Source of the DNA: Stercorarius parasiticus
Lineage: Eukaryota; Chordata; Aves; Charadriiformes; Stercorariidae
Direction of reading: 5' to 3'
Assembly: GCA_013396915.1 (NCBI GenBank)
Contig: VWZL01000808.1
Span: 1,178,001 to 1,242,000 of the forward strand
DNA: 64,000 nt
The notes under the pieces are model-generated. The model saw only the letters and a list, made by a program, of their open reading frames with translations, had not been told where the DNA came from and made no database searches. Below, piece after piece: positions 1 through 11,556 of the stretch. Made by a program: the position numbers and the translations under genes. Position 1 is the first letter of the stretch; every line of letters starts with the position of its first letter.

Positions 1-3000
1 TTTAAAGGATCACAGGCTGAATATGTATTTTACAAAAAAGGCAATGTTAGGGAAATCGTTAGTGTGCACCAACAAATATATGTACATATTTGAAACTTAA
101 CACCTGATCACATACCTGTGTCGGTTCCTGTAAATAGCAAAACATAATTTATTTATTTTTTTAAAAATAACTGCTGGGAAAGTGTAATTAACAGGATACA
201 ATTACGGAACAACTGAGAAATACTTAAACTCAACCCAGAAACTTCCTGTTTATGATTATTACCTATAACTACAAGAATGTATAAAATGACTGGAGAAAGC
301 AAGTTAGCACCCTATCTAGTCAAAGAGCAAAATATATATCATAATGGAAACAAACAAAAAAATAAACCGCAAACCACACAAAGCCCAACAACTCTAGACA
401 GCAGAGCATACACTTTAAATAGAGTCATGGCAGTTTGGGTTAAGGGTCTTCTGAAATAAACTGTGCTTATTTATTTATAGAGCTATCATCACTATGTCTC
501 TAGATGCACTACAAAATGAGAAACTAAAACTCACATGGAAATATCCATTGCAATAACAGAAGGCAAAAAGCAAACACACACACAGATTGAAGACAGAAAG
601 AAGGAAGAAGCATATCAAGAATAAATGACCTGTAAAGAAAGACTTTGCTTACATAGGAAGTTTGAATAAATTCTATAAAAGCAGTTAAATTACAGAGAAA
701 TCTATTTGCTTTGATCTAATCCAACAAAAAGCTCATAAATAATAACACGATTTTGGGATGAACCAAACACCTTGAAAGGGTGGCAGTCTAGCCTGAGCTA
801 CCAGGCTACCTATGGAACTAGTATTACAGCTGTACAGAAAGAAATACATAAATGCATAAGCATTAAACTTTTAATTGGCTGATGTACTGTCACAGTGGGG
901 GAACTGGTGGATACAGCCCTCTCAAACCCACTCTATTTACAGAGATTAAAAAGAACAGCATGCAAATAGTAAAAAGAGACAAAACACTTTAACAACCCTA
1001 CAGAATTGCAGCAGCAATCTTCCAGCAGAAACAGATTAATTAGCAACAAAGGCAAACGGCCATTTGCCTTAAATTATCAGTTCTTCTACATGATCATTAT
1101 TCGCTAGGAAAATCTTTGTACCTTCCTAGCCATTATCTAAATACCTAAGATAGGATGGCGCAGTGTACAAAGCAACTGAAAGCTTTGAAGCTAGCTGAAA
1201 TCCCAGACGAAGCACATTCGTTCCATGGAGCCATTTGTTGCAAGCACACCCCAATCTGACAAACGCATTTGACATGATACAAGAAAATGCCAACAGACTG
1301 ACGTAAAAAAAAAAAATACAAAATAATAATGCTTATTTTCTTGATGAAAGAATCCTGTCAGTGCTCCTTTCCCAAACTCTTTCTTTTCCTCTCAAGGGAT
1401 GCATTCATGTTATGTGCACGTCATGCACAAATTTGAACTATGGATTTAAACCCTTGCTTCACTTGCCTTTAAATTATGTAAATATCAAGCCCAAGCCCTG
1501 TGAAATCCAAAACAGAGAGCATCTCATCCTGGTGCAGGAAAAAACAGGCTTGTCTTCTTCCTGTTATACATTCTGAACAGGCTAGCGTAGGGCCAGTCTA
1601 ATATTTAAAGTATTCTCCTTTTAGATTGTTATGTGGTGCTTTGCAACCTGTCTCATTCCTGCCTCCAATTTTCTCTTGTACTACTTTTACTTCTCAGCAT
1701 CACGAACACTCATTTGCCACGTAAGTAGATGTCAAGTTACTGTTCAGACAGTGCAAAACCTGCCTTTTTTCGGTAGAGATTTAACTGGCTGGAAATGGTT
1801 AGTAGTGAATCTAAGTCATAGCCGTGCGAGTGAAAACTTTATCCCTGGCCAAGGGGAGGGGTGTCAAGAAAAGATATTTGTGTCAGCTGTTCCTTCCTGC
1901 CACTGCTGACAGGATAATCACTGGCTTTTTGAACTCATTAGCCTGCAATCAATTGACAAATAGACAGGGTGGGCTGGCAAACACCATTGACTTTGCAGCA
2001 GCACCCCAACAGCAGTTATCCTCTATTTCTACAGCATTAGCAGCAGACAAGATGGTCGCGCTACACACCTGCTATACCTATCTTTGAAGACGAACAACTG
2101 CACCACCAATGTGGAACCAAGTAGTGCATTCCAGATGCTCAAACGCAGGTACCTAGTGGAACCTCAGCTGTCCCGAAGTGACATATGTGACCATCAGTTG
2201 GTGCAGAATGCCACCCAACCTCGTGTCCTACCTGCCAGACTCAGGCCTGTACCTCAGAGAGCCCATTGGGCTGATGTGGCACTAGATGCTTGTAAGCGAG
2301 CGTAGCTGCTCGCGTTTTGACGTGGCATACCGACCCTCACACAAAGCCCATCTCCCCCATCATGTGATTTTGTGCTCGGGCTCAGCAAAAGACTCCAGGC
2401 ACTGAATAGCTCATTTCCCTCCCGATAAACACATTTTCCAGGATAGAAGTCAGTCTGTGGTAATTTCTTTCTAGCAGGAGAAAACACTTCTTTTGCCACG
2501 ATTATAATCTAACACAGAGGTAGAGGCGAACAAAGGCAGCAAGCAAATCCCACTTTCAAAATGGAGTCTACTCGATAACGTGCTGAGAAACCCAGTTCCC
2601 TGCTGTGATCATGAACACAATACAAGTTCCCCATGCCGTAACAGTTGCTTAAAATGACATGCCTACAAACCGTATCTTGGCAGACTGGAGAGGTAGGCCT
2701 GGTCTACATTTAAGATATGCTAACATACTTATGGCTATATAAGAATTAATTTTTTCCATGCCAGCAAAAGCCCTAGAAAAGATACAGTTACACTGGCCAA
2801 AAAAAAGAGAGAGATGGAGAGAAACAGAAAAGCAGACAGACCTTTTGGGGCAACCAACTTAAACAGGGTCCAAACAATGCTTCCAAAAAACTGCGAATAT
2901 AACCTGTCTCCTCTCAAAGTTTTTAAAGACAAAATTACAATTTTCAAGTACAGAGCAGGCAAAAATTATGTTCATAACAGGACACACTAAACGATGGTGT

Positions 3001-4589
3001 CTCCAGCTCCAGCATAGGCAATGAAATCCTATGAAGAAAAAAAAAAAAATAAATCCCTAGCTTGCTATTTTAAATATACCCTCAATTTAAGGTCAAATAA
3101 AGCAAGCCAATCCAGGAATCGGCATGCAACAAGAACTCGAATAGTCAGCAAATAAAGGAAAGGAAAAATGAACCCCAAGGAAAACAACCCCACAGATTAT
3201 CCAAAGCCGTAAGGGGGAAGGAGAAATTTCAACTCTTGCTCACTTTGCATTAACAAAGTGCCTGAAATCACATACTTTCATTCCTTGACACAGCCGTAAA
3301 AGAATGTAAAGAAAAAAATTGCCATGCAAAATAAGGCACTTCGATTTTTCAACAGCCAAAACTTCATGATATGTTTTTGAAAGGGGTCACTTTCTCAAAA
3401 TGTCTTTTCCTCACTCCCGCCAAATGCAGGCAATTTTCTCAGTAATTTTCACCTTTGCACTGTTGAACATAATGGGACAAATAATACACGATGCCCAAAT
3501 AAGTCATAATGCTCTGTGCAAGTTAATAGGAGCAGTCAAATGCTGAATGCATGATAAATCTAGACCTGAAAGTGAAATATGCCTTCTAATTAAAAATCAA
3601 TTATTAAAACCAGTAAAGAATGAAAAGAAAAAAGGTTCACTCACCAAACTCATAATGAAATCCTGGAAACTTCAGAGTTATTTGAAAAGCAGAAAGAAAC
3701 ATCTTCAACATCTATATTTAACTAAAGATTCTTCTAAGACTCTGTCGTGGGTTTCTCGATTCTATGATTAAACAGTTCTGTGAAAAATTGTTTCTGGTGT
3801 CTTTTGTGCTTTTATCTCTTCATTCCAAATGTTCATGAAAATGAATAGACAGCATTTAAATGGGGAAAGCAAGAACAAATCATTACTCCAGCTCTGGGAA
3901 ATCAAAGTACGCGGATGCCCTGATGTGGCTCTGAGGTGACGCAGGGATGATAAGCAGCTGCCCAAAACCACCAGCACCTGAACTTATATCCGAATGTGCT
4001 ACATTTACTGACAACATCACCCACTGGGTTCCTCAACAGTTCTCCTCCGGAAGATGGTTTTAACATACATATTGAGTCATTCGCAAACATTAGATCAGGG
4101 TGTTCAAATAACTATTTCCAACTAATTTGTGTTCAATTCTGGAAGGATTTCTAACAGAGAACAGCTCAAAAGCAGCTCAAAATCACAAAACCTGTTGCAT
4201 GAGCTTGGACAAGTGGAAATTTCTGGTTTTCACTTTCTGTAAAACTAAGATATGTATTCATACCCCCAGCAGTGACAGAGAGATTAAATTAATGAGCATT
4301 ACTGAAGAGATCTGAATGACATTATTGGGGAAACTACACTGGTATTATGCATTATCATAAATATTCAGCATCTGCAATCAAAAGAAGGCTTTGGTGTTTA
4401 CGTATATAATAAAGTTTTAATAATTCACTAGCAATATTTCATGTGGAGTGCTGCCGCCAATTCCTTCTGAAAAAAGGAAAAAAAAAAATATATCCAGAAT
4501 TTAAAATCCAAAATCCTGCAATTGGAAACAAAACAATCCTTTCTACAGAGAAATGCACATTGTCAGTAACAAGTCATTTTTCCAAGAGG

Positions 4590-4780
4590 CAGGGGCTCCA
4601 GTTTTCGTCTGCCTGCAGCAGGCAGGCAGGTGGGTGGGTGAGGGGCGCCTCCATCTTGTGCTCCCCTGAGCAGGCTCCAGCCCCCAGACCCGTGTACCCT
4701 TCCCCTCCTCCGAAAGGGCACAGGCAATGCACGCACCCAAGGACGGGGACACAGACACCCCACAGTGGCTGCCCAAACTC
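4590..4780. other. GC-rich patch with G-run cluster
   Basis: A local rise in G+C inside AT-rich intron. It contains a GGCA repeat running into short GGG runs (about 4621-4644), preceded by a gcctgc/gcaggc inverted pair. The plus strand has three runs of three or more G plus flanking GG pairs, enough for a weak two-tetrad quadruplex but not a canonical four-run motif. Long overlapping open frames on both strands here come from the base composition. Confidence 0.4.
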
Positions 4781-5019
4781 AGGAGTACTTTGGCAACAAA
4801 ATTCTCACAATTTTTCCTCAAAGGACTCAGAAAAACCTAAGCAAGTGCACTGCGAGGACATGTCGGCCACCCTACACAAGGGCACCTGCAGAGCACAAAT
4901 GCAGCCCCTCAACCATCAGCAGTCAAACTCTAAGCCATAAAATAGTCAAATTTAGTATTTTACCTGCATCACAAGCAACGGGGCATGTTGTTATCCTTCC
5001 ACCGGAGATCAAAGGATCT

Positions 5020-5300
5020 GGCATTGTGTTTCGTGGAGTTTTGGCTGGGGGGGAGCCTGCAGGAAGACCTCCTCTGTGGGAGGACCCAAGGGACCCACTG
5101 CGCGCCAAAACTCAACCTGCCACAGAAGCTTCCCGATGCCACCGAGGAAAATTGTTTCAGAAATAGTGGGTACAAACCCAAAACACTGCCAGGGCAGGAG
5201 GAGGGAGGGGAGAAGTAGGAGAGAAATTGCAGCAGCAGCAGCCCACTGCCCCAGCCTCCTATGCTGCCACCACCTCAGCCTGCCCTGAGGGGGCAGGAGA
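5020..5300. other. GC-rich patch with short CAG run
   Basis: A second GC-rich block with a run of seven or more G at about 5047-5054 and a CAG run at 5230-5242. Several open frames overlap on both strands and none resembles a known protein. No promoter motif or splice pair was convincing. Confidence 0.4.
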
Positions 5301-6868
5301 CCAGGAAGTTGGAAGGGGGGCAGGTGTTTTTCATTGCCAATAAATTAACTTGGTTGAGTACTCCCCCACTTCAAACACAAAAAATACAGGAAAAATCCCC
5401 ACTTGACTGGCAACGTGGGCTCATCCCATCTGCCACAGAGGGAGAGCCACGTTATCTTGTGCCACGCTGATCGGACATCAGCTTTTGAAGTATGGTCCAG
5501 CTGAATAAATACCACAGAAAGTCAATAGCCAAATCCTTTCAGCAGCAGCAGCAGTGCTCTGGGAACCTGATTGGAATTTGAACATTTGCATTGATGTATA
5601 TTTTTCTTTTTTTTGACTTTACCAGCTGGGAGCAAGCACTGGAGAGAAGGTACGTGGATGGCTCCGCAGGAACATGAACGGCTAGCGAAGGATTACCTTT
5701 TAAAGGATTATCTCTTAAACAAAGAAAAATTTGGTATACTGCAAACAACTAACTCGCATCAAAAGAAACAGATTAATCCAACAGGATTACCAGGTAAGGC
5801 TCCCCTGTACTTTAATGTCCAGACACACAGCTGAGAAATATGAACTGTTTTATTTAGACCGTGTGCAGTTGTCCAGCACCTTTTCCTGGTCCAGAAATAA
5901 GAGAGGCCTGTTCAGTTACGGCTGTTAAAACAAAAGCTTTGAGGACTTGTCCTCAAGCCTCACAAGCAACAGGGATCTTCTGTCTTTTTACAGAGCCCTT
6001 TCCTTTAACCTTGCATATGTAAGCTCTGATCATCAAGTCCTTTTAACTCCAGCCAGGAAGGAAGATTAGTCCCTGCCCGTACCGCTCCTGCACTGTGAAA
6101 TTTCCAGAACTGAGCTCTTTTGCTTCCCTCTGGGAGGGAGAGGAAGTCACAGAAAACTGAGATCAAGCTTTTCATGTGTTTTGGTGGTTTTGGGGTTTTT
6201 TTTTTCCTGAATTGTTAACACTTATGTGAGCTCTTACAGCCACAGTACTACAAAAAGCAAAATAGCATCGATCTACAGCACCCACGTATTTGGAAACAAT
6301 ACCCACTATGTGCACTTATGCTTCTCTGTCTTACTAATACACGTTGTTAGTATCTCTTACATGCACCAAAGATTTGTATTGAAATCTACTGGAGTATTCC
6401 AGCAAGCAGAATGGGGTAAGCAACCAGGTTTTTTAAAAAAGTGAAAATAAAACCTCATGAATTTACTAAAATGAGTTTTTACCATGCTTTAATTATTTAA
6501 CTTTTTTTTAAAAAGACTATTTACTTCACATGCATGCATTCAAGGTTCCCTTGAAGTAAATTAAATAAAAATCCTAACTACTTAAACACAACATAACATA
6601 AGGCAGTTCTGTTCCTTTACGTTTCAGTTAGCCCCCTATACAGGTCAGCCCTAGCCTAATTGAGAGGGGAACCCGGATTCAGCAGCAGTCACACACCCTG
6701 CCTCTTGATGATACAAAATGTTATTGACTTTGGTGAGTTTTCCCATCTAATAATTTTACTTTTCTACCTTTTGAACTTACCATACATAGTTTTATAACCA
6801 ACTAAACACCACATTTGCTCAGCATATACGTCACATTTATTTAAGAATAAATACAGCGTTAAGCAAAG

Positions 6869-6874
6869 ACTCAC
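6869..6874 (-). promoter_or_regulatory. 5' splice site of the microexon
   Basis: The exon ends GAG and is followed on the minus strand by gtgagt, a full match to the U1 snRNA-pairing consensus (MAG/GTRAGT). The intron that starts here runs off the left edge of the window. Confidence 0.8.
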
Positions 6875-6904
6875 CTCCCCCACCTCCAAGAAGGCTGGAA
6901 TTGG
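6875..6904 (-). CDS. MACROD2: 30-nt internal coding microexon of a MACROD-family mono-ADP-ribosylhydrolase, probably MACROD2
   Basis: Read on the minus strand, a pyrimidine tract ending ttcttgcag precedes 30 bases that end GGGGGAG, followed by gtgagt, a consensus donor. In phase 1 the first two bases complete an Ala codon, then come Asn-Ser-Ser-Leu-Leu-Gly-Gly-Gly-Gly, and the last G would open a Val codon. ANSSLLGGGG(V) is the hallmark of the MACROD1/MACROD2 macrodomain, where VDGCIHRAAG should follow in the next exon. These enzymes bind ADP-ribose and remove mono-ADP-ribose from proteins. In human MACROD2 numbering, from memory, this is Asn92 to Gly100, just before the catalytic-region Asp102 and His106. 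The other two frames give no known motif. MACROD2 is preferred over MACROD1 because the flanking introns are very long and AT-rich; MACROD1 remains possible, since I recall NSSLL there and NASLL in human MACROD2. The next exon and the preceding exon (GDITLLEVDAIVNA region) were searched for by eye and not found. Confidence 0.85.
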
Positions 6905-6935
6905 CTGCAAGAAGAACAAAAAGAGAATTGTTAGC
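6905..6935 (-). promoter_or_regulatory. 3' splice site, polypyrimidine tract and branch point of the microexon
   Basis: On the minus strand the sequence runs gctaac, then about 20 mostly pyrimidine bases, then ttgcag at the exon edge. CTAAC matches the vertebrate branch-point consensus yUnAy, and its branch adenine would be at 6931, 26 nt from the exon, inside the usual 18-40 nt range. The tract ctctttttgttcttcttgcag-type context is strong. The combination is what a very short exon needs to be recognised without much internal enhancer sequence. Confidence 0.75.
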
Positions 6936-8423
6936 ATTGAGCTTCCTAAACGTAGATGGAACCAAAACAGAAGATGTCTCATAAGAGACTTTCCAGTGTT
7001 TCAGTAACTTTCCTACTCTCCAATTATCCAAAAACATTTACTGCAAAACTAATCATTTATGTAAATCATAGTTGCAGTCTTTATCTTTGCACTATTTCGC
7101 AATATCTTTAAACATGTAGTCTAATAAATAAAACAGTAATACAATTATTAAAGCTTAATGTGTTGAATAGCTTATGAAATTACAATCTTGACTTTCTAAT
7201 TCTATAAACCACACTCCTTTTTGATTCCCAAATGAAGTAAAAGTCTTTCATTTTAAAGAAACTTAAATAGACTTTGATGCAACTTTTGGTTAGCTCTCCT
7301 TGTTTTCTATGACATGGGACCTTTGAGAATGATGATGAGAAACCTTGGTCCCACTGGTATCAAAGGGTGTTTTACCATTGTATGCAATTAAGTTGGGATT
7401 TCACTCAGTATGCTTAATTGCCTCTGTAGTGTAACCATCCAGCTATCCATGCCAGAAACAGATAAATCACTTATGGAAAGAAATTTTCAGAGCATGGTCA
7501 TACAAGATGGTCCTTCAAATTAAGCTAGCACCATTGGAGCCATGCCAAACGTTTTCCTTTCACTGCCTAGGGAAAAACAGAAGGAAAGCCCAGGCTTCTC
7601 AGTCTGTCTTGAGTAAAGTATTCACCCTTTGCATGTGTGGGAAACAAATTCCTGTCCTATTGTAATATAGATAAAACACAGTATAAAAGCTGGAATATAA
7701 TGGATGGACACAGATATTTCTTATTGCTCGCTGATGAGTGAAGGAGCAGCAAGACATCAAACCATTTCCTGCTCCAGGACAAGGGTAGATGGCAAGATAC
7801 ACAGAATAAATTAGGTATTTTCCAATATACAAACTTTTTACTGTTATACGTTACTGTTTCTATGATACCCCTCTGCTTTCTAAACAGGACCGTAAACAGC
7901 AAATTCCCTGGCTGTTGGTTTTTTCCATCACTTTCTTGAGACTTTTACAAAAAAATCAACAGTTACCTTGGTCTTCCTCGTTCCTTTTTCAGATATTCTA
8001 CAAACATCTTTGACTTAACATCCACTTTCAGCTCAACCATTTGCAGCCAGCTTTCCCTGACACTGCAGCGGAACTGTCTTCATCGAAAAGCTAGATTTTC
8101 CATCAAAGTATCATACCCAAGATCTCCAATTTTAAAAGCAACATACACCATTAATACTATTATCTTACAGTGACTCAAGAAGTAGCTCTAGATTATCCAA
8201 AATACAATGCTCTTTAAAGAAATAAATATGCAGCTTTATATCCGGCATAGCTGACAAAATCAAATCAAAATAAACAGTAAACGACAGGGACAGTTATCCA
8301 CACTTGGACTAGTTGCTCCTACACTCATTGAGTGAGTGAATTGTTGAGACCAAGACCTAGAGGGATGTTCTTGTGCATCTTTCCGGTCCAAGTCTGGGTC
8401 TAATAGTCTGGAAGACTACATAA
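6936..8423 (-). other. MACROD2: Intron upstream of the microexon, proximal part before the CR1
   Basis: AT-rich sequence with no recognisable exon, RNA gene or transposable element. Nothing stands out except the splice signals at its left end. It is the 3' end of an intron that covers the rest of the window. Confidence 0.6.
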
Positions 8424-9026
8424 GAAGAAGAAAAGGACTTGGGGGTGCTGGTGGACAAGAGGCTCAACACGAGCTGTCAGTGTGCACTAGCAGCCCAGAA
8501 AGCCAATCGTATCCTGGGCTGCATCAGGAGAAGCGTGGCCAGCAGGTCGAGGGAGGTGATTCTCCCCCTCTACTCCACTCTCCTGAGACCCCACCTGGAG
8601 TACTGCATCCAATTCTGGAGCCCCTACTACAAGAAAGATATGAATGTGCTGGAACGTGTCCAGAGAAGGGCCACGAGGATGATCAGAGGGCTGGAGCACC
8701 TCTCCTATGAGGACAGACTGAGAGAGATGGGGTGGTTCAGTTTGGAGAAAAGAAGGCTCCGAGGAGACCTTATAGTGGCCTACCAGTATCTTAAGGGGGC
8801 CTACAAGAAAGCTGGTGAGGGACTTTTTAGGGTGTCGGGTAATGGTAGGACTAGAAGGAATGGATTAAAACTAGAGATGGGTCGATTCAGACTGGACGTT
8901 AGGAAGAAGTTCTTCACCATGAGGGTGATGAGACACTGGAACAGGTTGCCCAGAGAGGTGGTGGAAGCCCCATCCCTGGAAGTTTTTAAGGCCAGGCTGG
9001 ATGGGGCTCTGAGCAACCTGGTCTAG
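8424..9026 (+). pseudogene. CR1 ORF2 C-terminal fragment (reverse transcriptase thumb and tail)
   Basis: An open frame of about 200 codons inside the CR1 copy, ending at TAG (9024-9026). Counting from a TTG at 8439, CR1 hallmarks include [20 protein letters not shown] at about residues 37-56, [22 protein letters not shown] at about 73-94, and [19 protein letters not shown] at about 166-184. The endonuclease and the catalytic reverse-transcriptase core lie upstream in a full element and are missing here. An in-frame TAA at 8421-8423 sits just outside the homology. With neither a start nor the catalytic core, it cannot make an active protein. No frameshift or stop interrupts the retained part. 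Confidence 0.92.
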
Positions 9027-9113
9027 TGGGAGGTGTCCCTGCCCATGGCAGAGGGGTTGGAACTAGATGATCTTTAAGGTCCCTCCCAACCCTAACAATT
9101 CTATGATTCTATA
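8424..9113 (+). mobile_element. CR1 LINE, 5'-truncated 3' end
   Basis: This 690-bp fragment contains the C-terminal end of CR1 ORF2, a short 3' untranslated region, and two terminal 8-mers (attctatg then attctata), the CR1 signature. Homology begins abruptly at the [10 protein letters not shown] segment, where the copy was truncated during target-primed reverse transcription, the usual fate of CR1. The 3' UTR has the typical gttggaactagatgatcttt block and ccctcccaacccta just before the 8-mers. The insert is in the plus orientation, antisense to the inferred host gene. The retained reading frame suggests a fairly young insertion. No obvious target-site duplication is seen, as expected for CR1. 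Confidence 0.95.
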
Positions 9114-11502
9114 AAGGAAAGTGGGGTAAGTAATCTTTTCTTCTAAAACAAAGCCATTTGTAGCCATTTGCAAAGAAGTGCCTGACTTCCTTTTTGCTGG
9201 CTGGATTCTTCCCTCAGATGCAACTCAGAAACCATCTGAAAACTATCCACTATTGTTTTCATTCAGATTTCTGACACATCACTGAGGTGAACTGGCTCAC
9301 GGAGAGATACGGAAGTGGCAGAACGGTGTGGCTGGGAAACAGAAGATGGGGCAACACAGTTTGGAGCAGACAGAACAAATCCTCCCTTTTGGCTGTCACA
9401 TACTGTTACTATTAGCTCAAGATCCTTAAAACTTTCATGTGTCTATACCCCATGAATCAACTACACGGCTAGGACATCACTGTCACAGTTACTTTGCTTT
9501 TACATAGCATAACAAGACCGCTTTAGACCCCGGGCTACCTTCCACAAAGTGCTAGCAGGGAACAAATATTGCCATATATAAATTGCCTTTGAAAAAGATA
9601 CAATGATAGTAATAATAAATGTGTGCAGACTTATTGCAGAGTGCCACTGAACTTCAGTCTTTCTGTATTTGCCTGCTCTTGCCCTCACTGAAACTTAAGA
9701 GTAAAGAAAGACACAAATCAAAACCAGCCCCCCCCCACATTTCCACAGCAGCTTCCAAAAGACTCCTGTAACAGGTAACATCACCTTCCCTGCAGTAAAG
9801 CAAGTAGATCTGAGACAAAATTCATCATACTTCATATCAGAAGAAAATAAAAGTAATAAAGTGTCATCTACTGCCATAAATCTGCTATTCAAAATTATTC
9901 TTTTTGGCACTGCAGAATGCACCTACAATTACCATTCTAGTTCTCGAATGAGTCAAATTCTAGGATTTCAGTTATTATGTTTGAAAGACTTAAGAGACAC
10001 AGCTAAGACCTGCTATACCTCACTGTAACCAAAGTTTCCACTGCTAAAAAAGTCTCTTCTGATACCCAGCCAACATCCCCATTGCAAACTCTCATTTGCT
10101 GGCTTCTCAGAGAATTATGTTTCTCTCATTAACTTTTCCTGACAACGTTCATCTTTCCAATACTTTGTAAAATTTGTTAATAATGTACAGTATAACTCAG
10201 GATAACACACTTCTCTATAGAAACAGCAAAACCAGCTCAAACAGATTTTTGGCTGCAATGCATCTATTATAGCTATTGAAATTGCAGTAATAATTCATAG
10301 GCACTGTTTTTTTAAGCATTACACTTGACTATTAGGAGGAAAATCAAATCATTTTCCTATGACGACAAGAAAGAACGTGACCGAATTGTATTTACAGCAC
10401 CCTTTCCAGAAAGATAATATGTCACTCAAAAAGCAAGAACGTTTTCATTTTCAGACTTTTCAGACTGCGCCTGAAAGGTTGGATAAAACATAACTCTCTT
10501 TCCATCTTTGGGAAAGCCTCACCACTAAAGAAGAAACTTGTCACTTAGCACCTAAAGAACACTTTTCCCTGGCCAGAGGTGGGGATTTTCACCCAGATGC
10601 AGAGAGCAGGTCAGCACGGCCCCACGGCTGTAATCACATCATATAACGTTGGAGCAAGTACTGCCTCTCTTCTCAGTCCCCCGGTGTTTATCTACAGCTG
10701 CATTTTGTCCATCAGTGCTCCCAAACGACCAAGTCTTGCAAAACACTTTGAAAGGGGCTCCTGCTGCAGAGGTTCAACTGTGGGTAAGTGTGAGCAACCT
10801 GCGGTGGGACTCTGAGACCTTCCAACCTGCAAACTTGGTGCAGACCAAATTGCTCCCCAGGTTGCACCACAACACTGTGTGCACGTACAACTCCCCCACC
10901 TGACTCAGGGCCTGCCCAGCCATAGGTAGTACACGTTAACACATTTGTAGACAACTAGTAAATCCATCTTCACTAACCTCTTGTCCTTATTTCTCTGTTC
11001 CAGAGCTCCGCAAGATTCTCAAGTCATAGGAGACTTGGGGTGGGAGGAAAGAGGAAGACTGAATTGCTACCAAGTTACCAAGGCAAAGAACAGTAAAAGA
11101 AAACAAACAAGCATAAGAGAGGCGTCCAAAGAAATCTGAGGTAAAGACTTCTCGCACCTCATTTCATTCCCCGCGTTACCCCTTCAAGTCGACCTGCCCA
11201 ACCTTTCTAAAATTGCCTCCTTACAAACTACAGTCTGCAATAGATTCCTGGGCATTAATTCTGAAAACCCACTCACAATACAAACCTTGAAACATGTACT
11301 CATTTATACTAAGGGGAGTGATGACACAGAGTGGTCAGGCAGCCAGCAGACTACGTACTTTCTTCTCAAACTGAAATGTAACACACATTGATAAAGCCCC
11401 ATCCAAAACATCTCACTTGGCGATGGCCCACAAGTGGCAGCAGAGGTGAGAACTCATCTAATTTTAAATATTTTTCCCAGCACCAGTAACATAGGCTTCA
11501 AT

Positions 11503-11556
11503 TAAAAAAAACAAAACAAAACAAAACAAAAAAAAAAAAAAAAAACCCAAACAAAC
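11503..11556. repeat. A-rich / (CAAAA)n low-complexity tract
   Basis: A run of A, then four CAAAA-like units, then a long uninterrupted A stretch followed at once by cccaaacaaacc. It is the longest of the A-run-to-C-run junctions found through the window. Length is likely to vary between individuals. Confidence 0.85.

Larger units (their letters stand above)
1..6868 (-). other. MACROD2: Intron downstream of the microexon (5' part only)
   Basis: This stretch lies 3' of the microexon in transcription order. It is AT-rich and has frequent stops in all frames. I looked on the minus strand for the expected next exon (VDGCIHRAAG and following residues) and did not see it, so the intron continues beyond the window. 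It holds two GC-rich patches (about 4590-4780 and 5020-5300), short CAG runs at 5230-5242 and 5540-5554, an imperfect 15-bp tandem copy at 5691-5720, a 6-bp GCGAGC stem at 2296-2313, and a GT-rich tract at 6186-6205. The open frame at 4443-4940 (165 codons) covers a GC-rich patch and matches nothing I recognise. Confidence 0.65.

Noticed and set aside
3640..3675. Minus-strand 18-nt interval between an acceptor-like and a donor-like site
   Set aside because: The acceptor has a poor pyrimidine tract, and the six-residue peptide is not part of a macrodomain protein.
4000..4025. Minus-strand GDVVSK, compared with the GDIT of the macrodomain
   Set aside because: Wrong order relative to the microexon, no further similarity and no splice signals.
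4715..4745. Minus-strand GCVH, faintly like the GCIH of the next macrodomain exon
   Set aside because: The flanking residues do not match VDG or RAAG, and there is no acceptor in the right place.
4443..4940. 165-codon plus-strand open frame
   Set aside because: It covers a GC-rich patch, has no recognisable domain, and other frames on both strands are open over the same bases.
6625..6650. Minus-strand LYRG-like peptide, recalling the LYRGDIT motif that starts the macrodomain
   Set aside because: It lies downstream of the microexon in transcription order, although it should be upstream. It lacks the following DIT and splice sites.
10780..10835. Words gagcaacctg and ccttccaacc in CR1-like order
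   Set aside because: The spacing is wrong, the intermediate CR1 blocks are absent and there is no terminal 8-mer. A decayed CR1 cannot be excluded but is not supported.
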